Shown one piece after another: positions 15,999-23,975 of a stretch of 39,884 nt of DNA (position 1 is its first letter; the number at the start of each line of letters is the position of its first letter). The notes under the pieces are model-generated. The model saw only the letters and a list, made by a program, of their open reading frames with translations, was not told where the DNA came from and searched no databases. The position numbers and the translations under genes were made by a program. The stretch is taken from assembly GCA_902765725.1 (NCBI GenBank), contig CACXAT010000018.1, positions 1 through 39,884 on the forward strand, given 5' to 3'. This stretch comes from an uncultured Lachnospiraceae bacterium (GTDB lineage Bacteria; Bacillota; Clostridia; Lachnospirales; Lachnospiraceae).

Positions 15999-17197
15999 TA
16001 TTCACTCCTGATGATCGTACCGGTGTCCTGTCTGATGATACGCCGCGCAGCAAAGGATGCCGCTCCGGCGCCGGTCAGGGCAGTGACAAGGACAGCCAGG
16101 GCCGCGTCAAGGGCGATGACTCCTGCGCCCGGTAGCAGAAAGGGCAGGCCCAGCCACTTTTCCAGCCATCCGGCCCCTCCCGCAACGGCCAGAAGCCCAG
16201 GCAGGATGCCTGCCAGAGAGCCTGCCGCACTCACGGCCAGCGCCTCCCCGAGCACGATGGCCGCCAGCTTTCTACGGGAGGCTCCGAGAACTCTCAGTAC
16301 GGCGAATTCTTTCTTTCTCTCCCCTGTCATCATGAGAGAGGCCGCAGCCATGACTCCCGCTGAGACGATCCATACTGCCGCCATCAGAGCCTTCGCCGTA
16401 TCTGAGACTTTGCTCATCCCGGAAGAGACACCTGAGAGCACATTCTGGCTCTGGATCGCACGGATCTTCTTGATATGGATATTGATGTCATTTTTGACAG
16501 ACTCCATATCATAGCCGTCCGCCGCATCCACCAGGACCGCAGAGACCAGGTCCACGCCGCCCTCTGTAAGGGACTGCAGCTTCTCATCTCCGGAGGCCCC
16601 AGCCAGTGCGCAGATCGTCTCCATGTCCCCAAAGATCGTGGAGTCATAATCCGTATCGGAGCGGTCCAGTTTTGCAGCGACGGTCACTGGTGTGCCAAAG
16701 ATCGTCAGGGTATCACCCACCTGTGCCCGGATATCGCATCCGGCCGCCACGTCAAAGGGGCCGATCTCCCCGCCGTCAGATTCCAGAATCCACGGAGCGA
16801 CCGTGAAATCTGTCTCCGGGTCATATGCCATAAGATGGACCGGCGTATCACAGCAGTCCAGCTTCGTACTGGTCAGATAAAACTGAGCACTGATTCTCCG
16901 CACGCCCTCCATCTGCGCGATCTCATCCACGTTCTCCGAAGGCATGTAACAGCTGTCCGCATTGCCAAGCAGGATCTCATTGTCAAAGTTCTTTCTGGAC
17001 AGAGCCGCATAGGGGACGACCATGATATCCGCCCCCATCCTTGAACGCATCGATCCAAATCCCCGCTCCAGCGACTGTACTGTGCAGGTTCCGGTAAATA
17101 CCGAGAGAGACAGTACTGCCCCAAGGAGTATCAGCGCGATGCTCCGGACCGGTCTTGTGACCAGATTGCGGTAAATAAGCCCTCTGAGATGTTTCAA
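15998..17197 (-). CDS. FtsX/MacB-type ABC permease with vicinal cysteines (copy 2), TTG start
   Basis: A 399-residue permease of the same plan as the copy-1 protein: one N-terminal helix, an extracytoplasmic domain and three C-terminal helices. The reading frame runs back to an ATG at 17359, but that part overlaps the cytochrome gene and is not family-like. A TTG at 17195-17197 has GGAGGAG just upstream and gives an N-terminus (LKHLRGLIYRNLVTRPVRS) aligning with the copy-1 protein. Cys115-Cys116 in KLDCCDTPVHLMAYDPETDFTV match the copy-1 pair position for position. The start lies 18 bases after the cytochrome b stop. Confidence 0.88.
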   Translation of the reverse strand: MKHLRGLIYRNLVTRPVRSIALILLGAVLSLSVFTGTCTVQSLERGFGSMRSRMGADIMVVPYAALSRKNFDNEILLGNADSCYMPSENVDEIAQMEGVRRISAQFYLTSTKLDCCDTPVHLMAYDPETDFTVAPWILESDGGEIGPFDVAAGCDIRAQVGDTLTIFGTPVTVAAKLDRSDTDYDSTIFGDMETICALAGASGDEKLQSLTEGGVDLVSAVLVDAADGYDMESVKNDINIHIKKIRAIQSQNVLSGVSSGMSKVSDTAKALMAAVWIVSAGVMAAASLMMTGERKKEFAVLRVLGASRRKLAAIVLGEALAVSAAGSLAGILPGLLAVAGGAGWLEKWLGLPFLLPGAGVIALDAALAVLVTALTGAGAASFAARRIIRQDTGTIIRSE

Positions 17198-17214
17198 TAG
17201 CTCCTCCCCTGTTT

Positions 17215-17766
17215 TCAGATCACCCTCCAGCGGATGAAGTAAATGACAAATGCGGCCCCTGCCAGAAACAGCAGGCAGGAGAGCACCAGCATGACGTCTG
17301 TCCGGATCCTGTGCCGGTCCTCTATGCCAAGCGCGATCCGAAGCGGCGTTATATTGCACAGCAGATGTACCAGGAGCGACACTACCATGAGAATCTGTGT
17401 CAGCAGCTGGGCGCCGGCAAACAGAGACAGCCTGTAGACTCCATTCTCATCCGTTCCCATGAAGATCAAAACATGGCAGAGGATGAACAGCATCAGCGCA
17501 AAGCCGCTGATCCGGCGGATCCAGAACAGACGGTTCTGTTTCAGATAGAATACCCCCGACATCCTGCAGGCTCTGACCGTCTGCGCGGTCAGAAGGACCG
17601 CTATCAGAAAATGGACCGCCATCAGGAGCAGCATGACACGGGACAGGACTGAAAACAGAGTGCTGCCCCCCTTCACCATGCCGGCCAGTTCCATCCCGCC
17701 CCATATCATATGGATCAGAAAGAGGACCATAATCAGGGCTGTCACAACCGCGTTTGCTCTTCTCAT
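17215..17766 (-). CDS. Five-helix cytochrome b-like membrane anchor
   Basis: A 183-residue integral membrane protein with five predicted helices and four helix-borne histidines: His19 (FLIHMIWG), His52 (MAVHFLIA), His98 (LCHVLIFMG) and His134 (LLVHLLCN). Five helices and four axial histidines are the plan of di-heme SdhC/FrdC anchors (type B complexes such as those of Wolinella or Bacillus), which fits the FrdA- and FrdB-like genes downstream. Sequence similarity by eye is weak, so the family is inferred from topology, ligands and context. Its ATG overlaps the preceding gene (ATGA) with GGAGG upstream. An ABC cassette separates it from the flavoprotein gene, unlike ordinary sdhCAB. Confidence 0.7.
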   Translation of the reverse strand: MRRANAVVTALIMVLFLIHMIWGGMELAGMVKGGSTLFSVLSRVMLLLMAVHFLIAVLLTAQTVRACRMSGVFYLKQNRLFWIRRISGFALMLFILCHVLIFMGTDENGVYRLSLFAGAQLLTQILMVVSLLVHLLCNITPLRIALGIEDRHRIRTDVMLVLSCLLFLAGAAFVIYFIRWRVI

Positions 17767-18257
17767 AATCCCTCCGCTTCGATCAGATCAACAGAGTCTG
17801 TCCTCTTCTCATTGGCCGCGCCGGTAGCGTCATACATCTCTTTTGACATTAGTATCACGTCAAAGCGCCCATGCTGCGCCTTTGAAAGCATAAGCGTACT
17901 GTCCTCCAGCCGGAGGGTCATCTGATTCTCCGGAAGCCTGCTCTGAAAGCTTTTTGCCAGCTCCAAGCCGGTTGCATCCGTATCCGCGACAACGCAGGAG
18001 ATATCCTCAAAGAGAAATCCGATCTCCTCTCCCCGGAAGAAAGCCTCCCAGGTTGCCAGATTCCCGGCATCCCGGTGCAGGTCCCGGTTGATCATGACAA
18101 CATAAGCGCCGGAGGGCTGCTCGATGATCATCGTTGCCGATGAGACCGCATCCACTCCGGAGAGCTTATTCTGAAAATAACCGGTCCGGAAGACCGGCAC
18201 CCCCACAAGAAGAAGGAGCGCCGCGATCACCGTACCCGCATGCCGGATAAAATTCAT
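17763..18257 (-). CDS. Membrane-anchored extracytoplasmic protein, unknown, with DAVSSAT motif
   Basis: A 164-residue protein that I cannot assign. One N-terminal helix (about residues 8-26) anchors a domain that would face outside. Residues 36-43 read DAVSSATM, very close to the flavinylation signature of FMN-binding domains (D-x-x-S/T-G-A-T) but with Ser in place of the invariant Gly. The rest has alternating beta/alpha character (ISCVVADTDATGLELAKSFQ, RFDVILMSKEMYDAT). It is locked between the FMN-binding lipoprotein gene and the cytochrome b gene by 4-base ATGA overlaps on both sides, so it probably belongs to the electron path. Confidence 0.65.
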   Translation of the reverse strand: MNFIRHAGTVIAALLLLVGVPVFRTGYFQNKLSGVDAVSSATMIIEQPSGAYVVMINRDLHRDAGNLATWEAFFRGEEIGFLFEDISCVVADTDATGLELAKSFQSRLPENQMTLRLEDSTLMLSKAQHGRFDVILMSKEMYDATGAANEKRTDSVDLIEAEGL

Positions 18258-18703
18258 TTCTCTTCTGCTTCTTTCAGCGCTGTTTCCACAGCCTCTTTAA
18301 ACTCATTGTAATTAATGGTAGCTCCGCTGATCGAATCGATTCCCTCAAGAGAGCCGCTGGACACAAGCATGGAAGCATACTCGGCGCAAGCCGCGTTTGC
18401 CTTCTGCGCTTTATTGTAATAGTCCTTATTGGCAATACGGCCGCCTTCCTTGCCGTACTCCTCGTCCTTCAGCGTCCCGTCCTTCTCATAGGTGGTAAAG
18501 GTACAGTCTGAGATCTTTCCATCTGTGATGGTGACAGAGACGACGCCGTAGCCATTGCCGTCGTCTGTTCCGTCATCATTCTCGTAGACGGAGCTCTGTG
18601 CCTCATAGGTACCGTCCTTGTAGGACACCTTCTTACCGCTGCATCCGGACAGCACACAGGCAGTCATAGCCGCCGCAAGGCTGATTGCTGTGAACTTCTT
18701 CAT
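18254..18703 (-). CDS. FMN-binding domain lipoprotein
   Basis: Extracytoplasmic electron carrier. A lipoprotein signal peptide ends in LSGC, with Cys21 as the lipid attachment site. The FMN-binding domain carries the motif DSISGATIN, in which Thr129 would receive FMN as a phosphoester from the flavin transferase ApbE. The 149 residues hold a single such domain. No apbE gene is in the window, so the transferase must be encoded elsewhere if the site is used. The start has AGGAG nine bases upstream. It follows the first ABC set and precedes the unknown anchored protein and cytochrome b, a natural order for a membrane redox chain. Confidence 0.9.
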   Translation of the reverse strand: MKKFTAISLAAAMTACVLSGCSGKKVSYKDGTYEAQSSVYENDDGTDDGNGYGVVSVTITDGKISDCTFTTYEKDGTLKDEEYGKEGGRIANKDYYNKAQKANAACAEYASMLVSSGSLEGIDSISGATINYNEFKEAVETALKEAEEK

Positions 18704-18738
18704 AAGTACACTCTCCTCTTAATCTTATAAACTGAGTA

Positions 18739-19437
18739 TTACTGCAGCGTAATATGCTTGATCTTGCCGGTGAAGTTCTCATTGATCATCTCGTGATCCA
18801 CCCTTCCGTTTCGAAGTACGATGGTACGCTGCGCTACCTCCGCGACCTCCGGGTTGTGGGTGACGACCACCAGCGTGGTTCCATCCATGTGAAGCTTGCG
18901 GAACAGTTCTACGACGATCTCTTCGTTGGCCTCGTCCAGATTGCCGGTGGGTTCATCCGCCAGGATGATCTCCGGATAGTTGATCAGCGCGCGCGCCACG
19001 CAGACCCTCTGCTGCTCGCCGCCGGACAGCTGGCTTGGATAATGATGGGCCCGGTCCGCCAGACCGACCCTGTCCAGTGCCTCCAGCGCTTCCTTCTCGT
19101 CCGGGACACTGTGGTAATACTGCGCCAGCATTACATTCTCAACTGCCGTCAGGTAGCTGACCAGATGGAACTGCTGGAAGATCAGTCCGATCTTGTCTCT
19201 CCGGATATCGGTTAGTGCCCTTGCGTTTTTCTTTGCGATATCCACGCCATCCAGAAGGATCTCTCCTTCCGTTGCCTTATCCAGAGCCCCGATGATATTC
19301 ATCATGGTGCTCTTGCCGGATCCGGACGGTCCCATGATCGCAAGCCATTCACCTTTCTCTACCTTGAGGCTGACATGATCCAGCGCGTGAAGGCTTCCGT
19401 ATATTTTTGATACATTTTTAAGTTCAAGAAGACTCAT
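18739..19437 (-). CDS. ABC transporter ATPase of the P19-type iron-uptake cluster
   Basis: ATP-binding subunit for the two FtsX-type permeases encoded upstream. It has Walker A GPSGSGKSTMM, Q-loop IFQQFHL, signature LSGGEQQRV, Walker B IILADEPTGNLD and H-loop VVTHN, all standard, in contrast to the two other ATPases in the operon. An ATG at 19446 overlaps the permease stop, but AGGAG is then only about two bases away. The in-frame ATG at 19437 leaves ten bases and starts MSLLELKNVSKIYG like relatives, so I prefer it. In P19 gene clusters of other bacteria such an ATPase accompanies iron acquisition. Confidence 0.92.
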   Translation of the reverse strand: MSLLELKNVSKIYGSLHALDHVSLKVEKGEWLAIMGPSGSGKSTMMNIIGALDKATEGEILLDGVDIAKKNARALTDIRRDKIGLIFQQFHLVSYLTAVENVMLAQYYHSVPDEKEALEALDRVGLADRAHHYPSQLSGGEQQRVCVARALINYPEIILADEPTGNLDEANEEIVVELFRKLHMDGTTLVVVTHNPEVAEVAQRTIVLRNGRVDHEMINENFTGKIKHITLQ

Positions 19438-19442
19438 GTCCG

Positions 19443-20609
19443 TCATTCTCCTTTCAGCACGAGTGCGGGATCAACCTGGGTCGCGCTCCTGATCGGGATC
19501 AGGCACGCAATTCCCGTAACAAGAACAGATGCGATGATGGTCACCGGGATCAGCCACGGCATCAGTGTGATCGAACTGTTGAATACATTTCTGGATACAG
19601 CCTGCGCGAACAGGAAGCCCAGCAGCGCTCCGACCAGTCCGCCGAACGCGCCCAGCGCGACACCTTCACCCATGAACTCTGCGATGATACTTCCGTTGCT
19701 GGCTCCAAGCGCCTTGCGAAGTCCGATCTCCTTGCGCCGCTCCGCGACGACCGCCGTCATGGTCGTTGCAACGCAGATCATGGTCAGTGCCAGTACGACG
19801 ATCGTGACCAGCAGTACCAGAGACTGCAGCTTTGAAAGGACCGTATCCTCAGATTCCGTGACACGTTTGACAAGTCTGGCGCTGATCCCGTCGACATTGT
19901 CCGAGATCTGGTCCGCGATCGTCTGTAATCCCACGGAATTGGATGATATGGACAGTTCGCAGACATCATACTCGGTCGGCAGGCCGGTCAGCTTCTCCAT
20001 ATCAGAGAGCAGCATATACGCATAATCTTCTTCCTTGCCGCCGGTATCCAGGATGCCTGTCACTGTGAAATCGACCCAGTTGTCAAGGACGATCTCCTCT
20101 GTCTCTCCCTCTTCAGCCTCGGTCTCAGACTCCGGAGCATAGGTGCAGGTCGTCCGTTTCCCGACCTTCAGGTTATAGGTCTGGGCAAGGTTCTTGCCGA
20201 TCATGATCTCGCCTTCTCTGGACGGCCATTCGCCTTCCACCAGCCAGAAGGGACTCGTATTGCGCACCTGCTCCATGTCAGCCGCCGCAGCCATGACCGG
20301 ACGGTCATTGATGCGGACTGTTTCATATCGATATGCGGCGATCCCAACGAGTTTATCCCCGGGGACCTGTTCTCTTGTCGCGTCTACCTGCTCCTGTGTG
20401 ATGGTATCTCCTTCTGATACCAGGATCATATTCGCGCCGTAGCTTCTGAACTGTGCCCCCATCTGACGCGGGACGTCATAATAGATCGTTACCAGTCCCG
20501 ACAGGATCATGGCTCCGATCGAGATCGCGAGCAGGGCTATGACCATGCGTGACCTTCGTCTCAGAAGCGAGGCGGTGATCATGCGAAAATACATTTTCCT
20601 CTTTTTCAT
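19443..20609 (-). CDS. FtsX/MacB-type ABC permease, iron cluster (second)
   Basis: A 388-residue permease with an N-terminal helix after a basic start (MKKRKMYFRMITASLLRRRSRMV is the cytoplasmic lead-in), an extracytoplasmic domain (about 50-265) and three C-terminal helices including VAERRKEIGLRKALGAS, the conserved coupling segment. It lacks the vicinal cysteine pair of the other cassette. The start at 20609 has AAGGAG seven bases upstream and lies 13 bases after the preceding permease. Together with the next gene upstream and the ATPase it forms the standard pair of permeases seen with P19-type proteins. Confidence 0.9.
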   Translation of the reverse strand: MKKRKMYFRMITASLLRRRSRMVIALLAISIGAMILSGLVTIYYDVPRQMGAQFRSYGANMILVSEGDTITQEQVDATREQVPGDKLVGIAAYRYETVRINDRPVMAAAADMEQVRNTSPFWLVEGEWPSREGEIMIGKNLAQTYNLKVGKRTTCTYAPESETEAEEGETEEIVLDNWVDFTVTGILDTGGKEEDYAYMLLSDMEKLTGLPTEYDVCELSISSNSVGLQTIADQISDNVDGISARLVKRVTESEDTVLSKLQSLVLLVTIVVLALTMICVATTMTAVVAERRKEIGLRKALGASNGSIIAEFMGEGVALGAFGGLVGALLGFLFAQAVSRNVFNSSITLMPWLIPVTIIASVLVTGIACLIPIRSATQVDPALVLKGE

Positions 20610-20622
20610 TCCTACGCTCCTT

Positions 20623-21912
20623 TTATCTACCGTGAAGAACTTCTGTCGGTCTCAGATTCAGCAGCATCCTGATCGCGGGGATACTTCCGATCAGCGTGAC
20701 GATCGCTACCAGCACGCCTACCACCGGAACTACCATCGGCCGGATGGAGATCGCAGAGTCAAACACGGAATGGCCTATGATCTGTGCAAACCCGATCCCC
20801 GCATAGAAGCCGGCGATCCCGCCGATTACTGCAGTGCACATGACCTCGGCAAGCACCAGTGCGGTAATAGCCGGATTGTGGGCACCGATCGCCTTCATAA
20901 GCCCGATCTCCTGTGATCTCTCCATGACGGAGGCGGTGACCAGGTTGCAGATGCCCAGCGCAGCTCCGACCATGGACAGGATCGTGATCAGGATCATAAG
21001 GAGCTTGGTCTTGTTCAGGATCTGTCCTTCAGAATCCGCCACCTGACGGACCGCTGACGCGACAGAATCAGTGATCACTTCTTCGATCTGGTAGCAGATG
21101 GAGCTTACATAAGCCGTGCAGTACCAGGTCTCATACTGGGAGACCGAGAGGGAACTCGGATCTCTTGCCGCCTTGACCGCAAGCTCGTTGTCCGGTGTCG
21201 TCAGAGCGGAGACCTCGATGCTGTCGATCTTACCCTCAAGTCCGCCCAACTCCTGCGCTGTATCTACCGGAACATAGATCAGATCATCTTCATCGCCGCC
21301 TGCGTCAAAGATACCGACAACTTCAAGCTCTTTGTCAGCCGCACTGCCGGTCACATGGATCTTGTCGCCGACAGAGAGATTCTCTCTCTGCGCATACAGG
21401 GTTCCGACCATCGCGTAATCGCCGCTGTGAGATCCCTGCTCATCCAACCACTCTCCCTCTGTGATCGTCCACCAGCTGCGCAGGGAAGCGATTCCCGCAT
21501 CCAGTTCCTCACCGGTCGGAAGATCCATATGGTGATTGAACCAGGTGCCGGTCACCTGTCCCTTATCTCCATTGTCCAGGGTGACTTCTGTCGAAATGAA
21601 CGGCGTGAAGTCCACGATATTGAAGGCCCAGAAGATCGTCTTGATCTTGCCCAGTTCGTCTTCCTTCAGATAGGTGCCGGACACGTTCTCATCTCCGACG
21701 TCATACAGATCGCTGATAACAGAAGCGCTCTTGGGCACTACCGTGATATTCGCGCCGTAAGCCTTCAGCTCCTGGTTCATCTTATCTTCAACATCCATCA
21801 TGACTGACAGCATGGCAGTCGCAAGAGACGCGCCAAGGGCGATGGTAAATGCGATCATGAGCATCTTTTTCCACTGCCTCAGAAAGGCCTTGGCAATCAT
21901 TCGTACAAACAT
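20623..21912 (-). CDS. FtsX/MacB-type ABC permease, iron cluster (first)
   Basis: A 429-residue permease, again with one N-terminal helix, a large extracytoplasmic domain (about 45-300) and three C-terminal helices, with coupling segment MERSQEIGLMKAIGAHN. The extracytoplasmic domain contains the stretch LRSWWTITEGEW, with paired tryptophans. Its start overlaps the stop of the DUF2318 gene (TAATG). The pair of distinct permeases sharing one ATPase is characteristic of the P19-associated transporter. Confidence 0.9.
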   Translation of the reverse strand: MFVRMIAKAFLRQWKKMLMIAFTIALGASLATAMLSVMMDVEDKMNQELKAYGANITVVPKSASVISDLYDVGDENVSGTYLKEDELGKIKTIFWAFNIVDFTPFISTEVTLDNGDKGQVTGTWFNHHMDLPTGEELDAGIASLRSWWTITEGEWLDEQGSHSGDYAMVGTLYAQRENLSVGDKIHVTGSAADKELEVVGIFDAGGDEDDLIYVPVDTAQELGGLEGKIDSIEVSALTTPDNELAVKAARDPSSLSVSQYETWYCTAYVSSICYQIEEVITDSVASAVRQVADSEGQILNKTKLLMILITILSMVGAALGICNLVTASVMERSQEIGLMKAIGAHNPAITALVLAEVMCTAVIGGIAGFYAGIGFAQIIGHSVFDSAISIRPMVVPVVGVLVAIVTLIGSIPAIRMLLNLRPTEVLHGR

Positions 21913-23162
21913 TATCTGAACTCCCTTTCGTATTCGAGCAGACCTGAGATCGGGACTATGATCTGACTGTTGCTGACTTCATACGGAATGACGATGGGGT
22001 TGCATCCACCCTTGAATCCGATGGTTGAGATGTTCATGACAACATCACACAGGTTGCAGACAACCTGTCCGTCCTTCTCGTAGTAGCCGGTCTCGCCGCA
22101 GACGTCGCAGGCGTCCAGGCCGATTCCGTAAGAATTGCCGTTCGGCTTCTTGATGACGATAAACCGGATCTGTGCCCCGTTTTCTGTCTCATAGGCAAAA
22201 CGGTGCAGATGGCCGTCCTCGACCAGGTCAAACCCGACATATACATTCTCGTCATCCACCGAACTGGCTTCCTCGATCGGGGACAGTGTCACGTCTGTGG
22301 CGTTTGCCTTCTCGATCACTGTCAGATTAAGGACCACAAAGACAAAGCAGACCACCGCGGCCGATGCCCACCTCCGGATATTGCGCCATTTCGCCCGGAT
22401 CCTCCGATGCTCCGCAGGGTTGCGGTACGGTTCTCTCTGACGGAAGCTGGCGATCCACAGCCCGAGCGCAGCCAGCACCACGAGCGCGACAGCCAGAAAC
22501 AGGAACCAGTCCCTGTGATTCTTCACAAAGACCGTATACATGAACATCGTGTGATTGGACTTGACGATCTTCTTCTGGAAGAACACCGAGAACAGGTTGG
22601 ACAAACGAAGGGCCGCATTAATCAGAAGTTCCAGTCTGACCAGCATCGCCGCTGCGCCATAGCGCAGTCTTCGCGTGCAGTGATCCGAAGCCAGAAATGT
22701 GACCACGGCAAGGATCAGTCCGATCACCATTCCGATCATCGACATAAGGAAATCTGTCGATATGACCGTGGTCTCCTGTTGCAGCACGTGGTACGGATAA
22801 GCCCATACATCCGGCATCGCATATGCAATGATCGTCACATAGAGGATTCCAAGCATGATCCAGGAGACCAGGGACACGATCCCGCGGCCGGACGGCTTCT
22901 TTATAGTAAAAATCAGAAACAGGACGAAGGCAGCCAGACCTATCGTATAGATCCAGCCGTTCAGGATCGCTGTATCGATTAAGCTTGTCGTATTTCTTAC
23001 AACCGCAATGACAACAGAGAGCAGAACTCCGATCAGTGCGAAAGACCATACTATGCGCCTGTGAGTCTTTTCGGCTGCGATCTTCGTATATCCGGTGAGA
23101 ACACCCAGAACAGCAGCTTCCATCAGGACCGCGCGCGTAGTAAGTATCAGGTACGTGAGCAT
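21912..23162 (-). CDS. DUF2318 Fe-S-type membrane protein
   Basis: Polytopic membrane protein of about 416 residues with some eight helices and a C-terminal extracytoplasmic domain. That domain carries CDVCGETGYYEKDG and VCNLCDVVMN, a pair of CxxC motifs of the DUF2318 family, annotated as Fe-S-containing, and a further Cys in GGCNPI. DUF2318 proteins occur next to P19 and FTR1 genes and are suspected of passing electrons or metal, though the mechanism is unproven. I place the start at the ATG at 23162, five bases after GGAGG (23168-23172); an ATG at 23174 lies before that site. Confidence 0.85.
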   Translation of the reverse strand: MLTYLILTTRAVLMEAAVLGVLTGYTKIAAEKTHRRIVWSFALIGVLLSVVIAVVRNTTSLIDTAILNGWIYTIGLAAFVLFLIFTIKKPSGRGIVSLVSWIMLGILYVTIIAYAMPDVWAYPYHVLQQETTVISTDFLMSMIGMVIGLILAVVTFLASDHCTRRLRYGAAAMLVRLELLINAALRLSNLFSVFFQKKIVKSNHTMFMYTVFVKNHRDWFLFLAVALVVLAALGLWIASFRQREPYRNPAEHRRIRAKWRNIRRWASAAVVCFVFVVLNLTVIEKANATDVTLSPIEEASSVDDENVYVGFDLVEDGHLHRFAYETENGAQIRFIVIKKPNGNSYGIGLDACDVCGETGYYEKDGQVVCNLCDVVMNISTIGFKGGCNPIVIPYEVSNSQIIVPISGLLEYEREFR

Positions 23163-23323
23163 GTTAACCTCCAATAGCAGGTGTCAGTAATGAATGTCAT
23201 TTTGCTCCATACGGCCGATTATTCAGGCAATTCGGCCATACGGCAACACGCACACAATGCGACACGCCATACAGCGCGCCGCATTGCCGTTTTTTCTAGA
23301 TCGATTGTCGATCAGAAAGAGGA
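23163..23323 (-). repeat. Structured spacer with repeated CCATAC units and inverted repeats
   Basis: A 161-base gap, the longest inside the operon. CCATACGGC occurs at 23207-23215 and 23236-23244 and CCATACAGC at 23267-23275, about 30 bases apart. Inverted pairs include ACGGCAA/TTGCCGT (23240-23246 with 23284-23290), AATGCG/CGCATT (23256-23261 with 23280-23285) and GATCGA/TCGATC (23300-23314). A run of six T follows the first pair on the plus strand, that is, antisense to the operon. Confidence 0.5.
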
Positions 23324-23875
23324 TTACTCGAGGCCTGCAAACTCCCAGCCTTCGAATGTGTAAGACAGAGTTCCCTCTGCGAAATGATCCTTCAGGGATC
23401 CGCCGGGGCCGGTCTCTGCATCAGAGTGGATCAGATATCCGTTCTCGCCCGGGCTGTGGATGGTGATGGTCAGGTTGTAGACACCCGGATCAAGCTTGAT
23501 GTTGTTGCCATAGTGCGGGCCGTCAGATGCCGCCATCTCCATGAAGGTTCCTGCGGTAACTTCATTTCCATCCTGGTCTTCGATCTTGTAGTCGACGGTC
23601 AGGTACGGAACCCATTCGCCTACCGGATAGCCAAGGTCGTTCTCGAGAGCAGAGATATCAGCCTCGATATGGATGTCAGCATCCTCAGCGCTGTAGGTCA
23701 TCGTCTCGTTCTCCATCGGTACAGCCTGGAACCAGACTGCGGAGAGGTTGATGAAATCAAGCTCTTCGTCAGAGAAGATTTCATTCTCGACAAAGCCGGC
23801 CTCGCCAGCCATTGCCGGGAAAGCGGTAAGAGCCATTGCGCCTGCAAGTGCCAGAGCAAGAATCTTTTTCTTCAT
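23324..23875 (-). CDS. P19/Tp34-like extracytoplasmic iron-binding protein
   Basis: Secreted or anchored metal-binding protein of the Tp34/P19 family, which in Campylobacter and relatives binds iron and copper and works with FTR1-type permeases. The ATG at 23875 starts a signal peptide (MKKKILALALAGAMALTAFPAMAG) with AGGAGG eight bases upstream; the frame extends further back without support. Metal-ligand candidates of the family are visible: Met54 in VPMENETM, His69 in DIHIEADI, His121 in GPHYGNN and His140/His150 in IHSPGENGYLIH. The mature protein is about 160 residues, normal for the family. It lies between the FTR1 permease and DUF2318 genes. Confidence 0.92.
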   Translation of the reverse strand: MKKKILALALAGAMALTAFPAMAGEAGFVENEIFSDEELDFINLSAVWFQAVPMENETMTYSAEDADIHIEADISALENDLGYPVGEWVPYLTVDYKIEDQDGNEVTAGTFMEMAASDGPHYGNNIKLDPGVYNLTITIHSPGENGYLIHSDAETGPGGSLKDHFAEGTLSYTFEGWEFAGLE

Positions 23876-23975
23876 GTTTCTTTCCTCCTGTGAGTGTAAA
23901 AGTGTTATGTATTTTATGAAAAGGAGTGCCCTCCTGATCATACTTCGGGATGCGGCTGCCTCAACAGCCATAAGC

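Noticed and set aside
14997..16514. Plus-strand frame of 505 codons opposite the flavoprotein and ABC ATPase genes
   Set aside because: It lies antisense to two well-supported genes with clear motifs, has no family features and arises from GC-rich codon use on the other strand.
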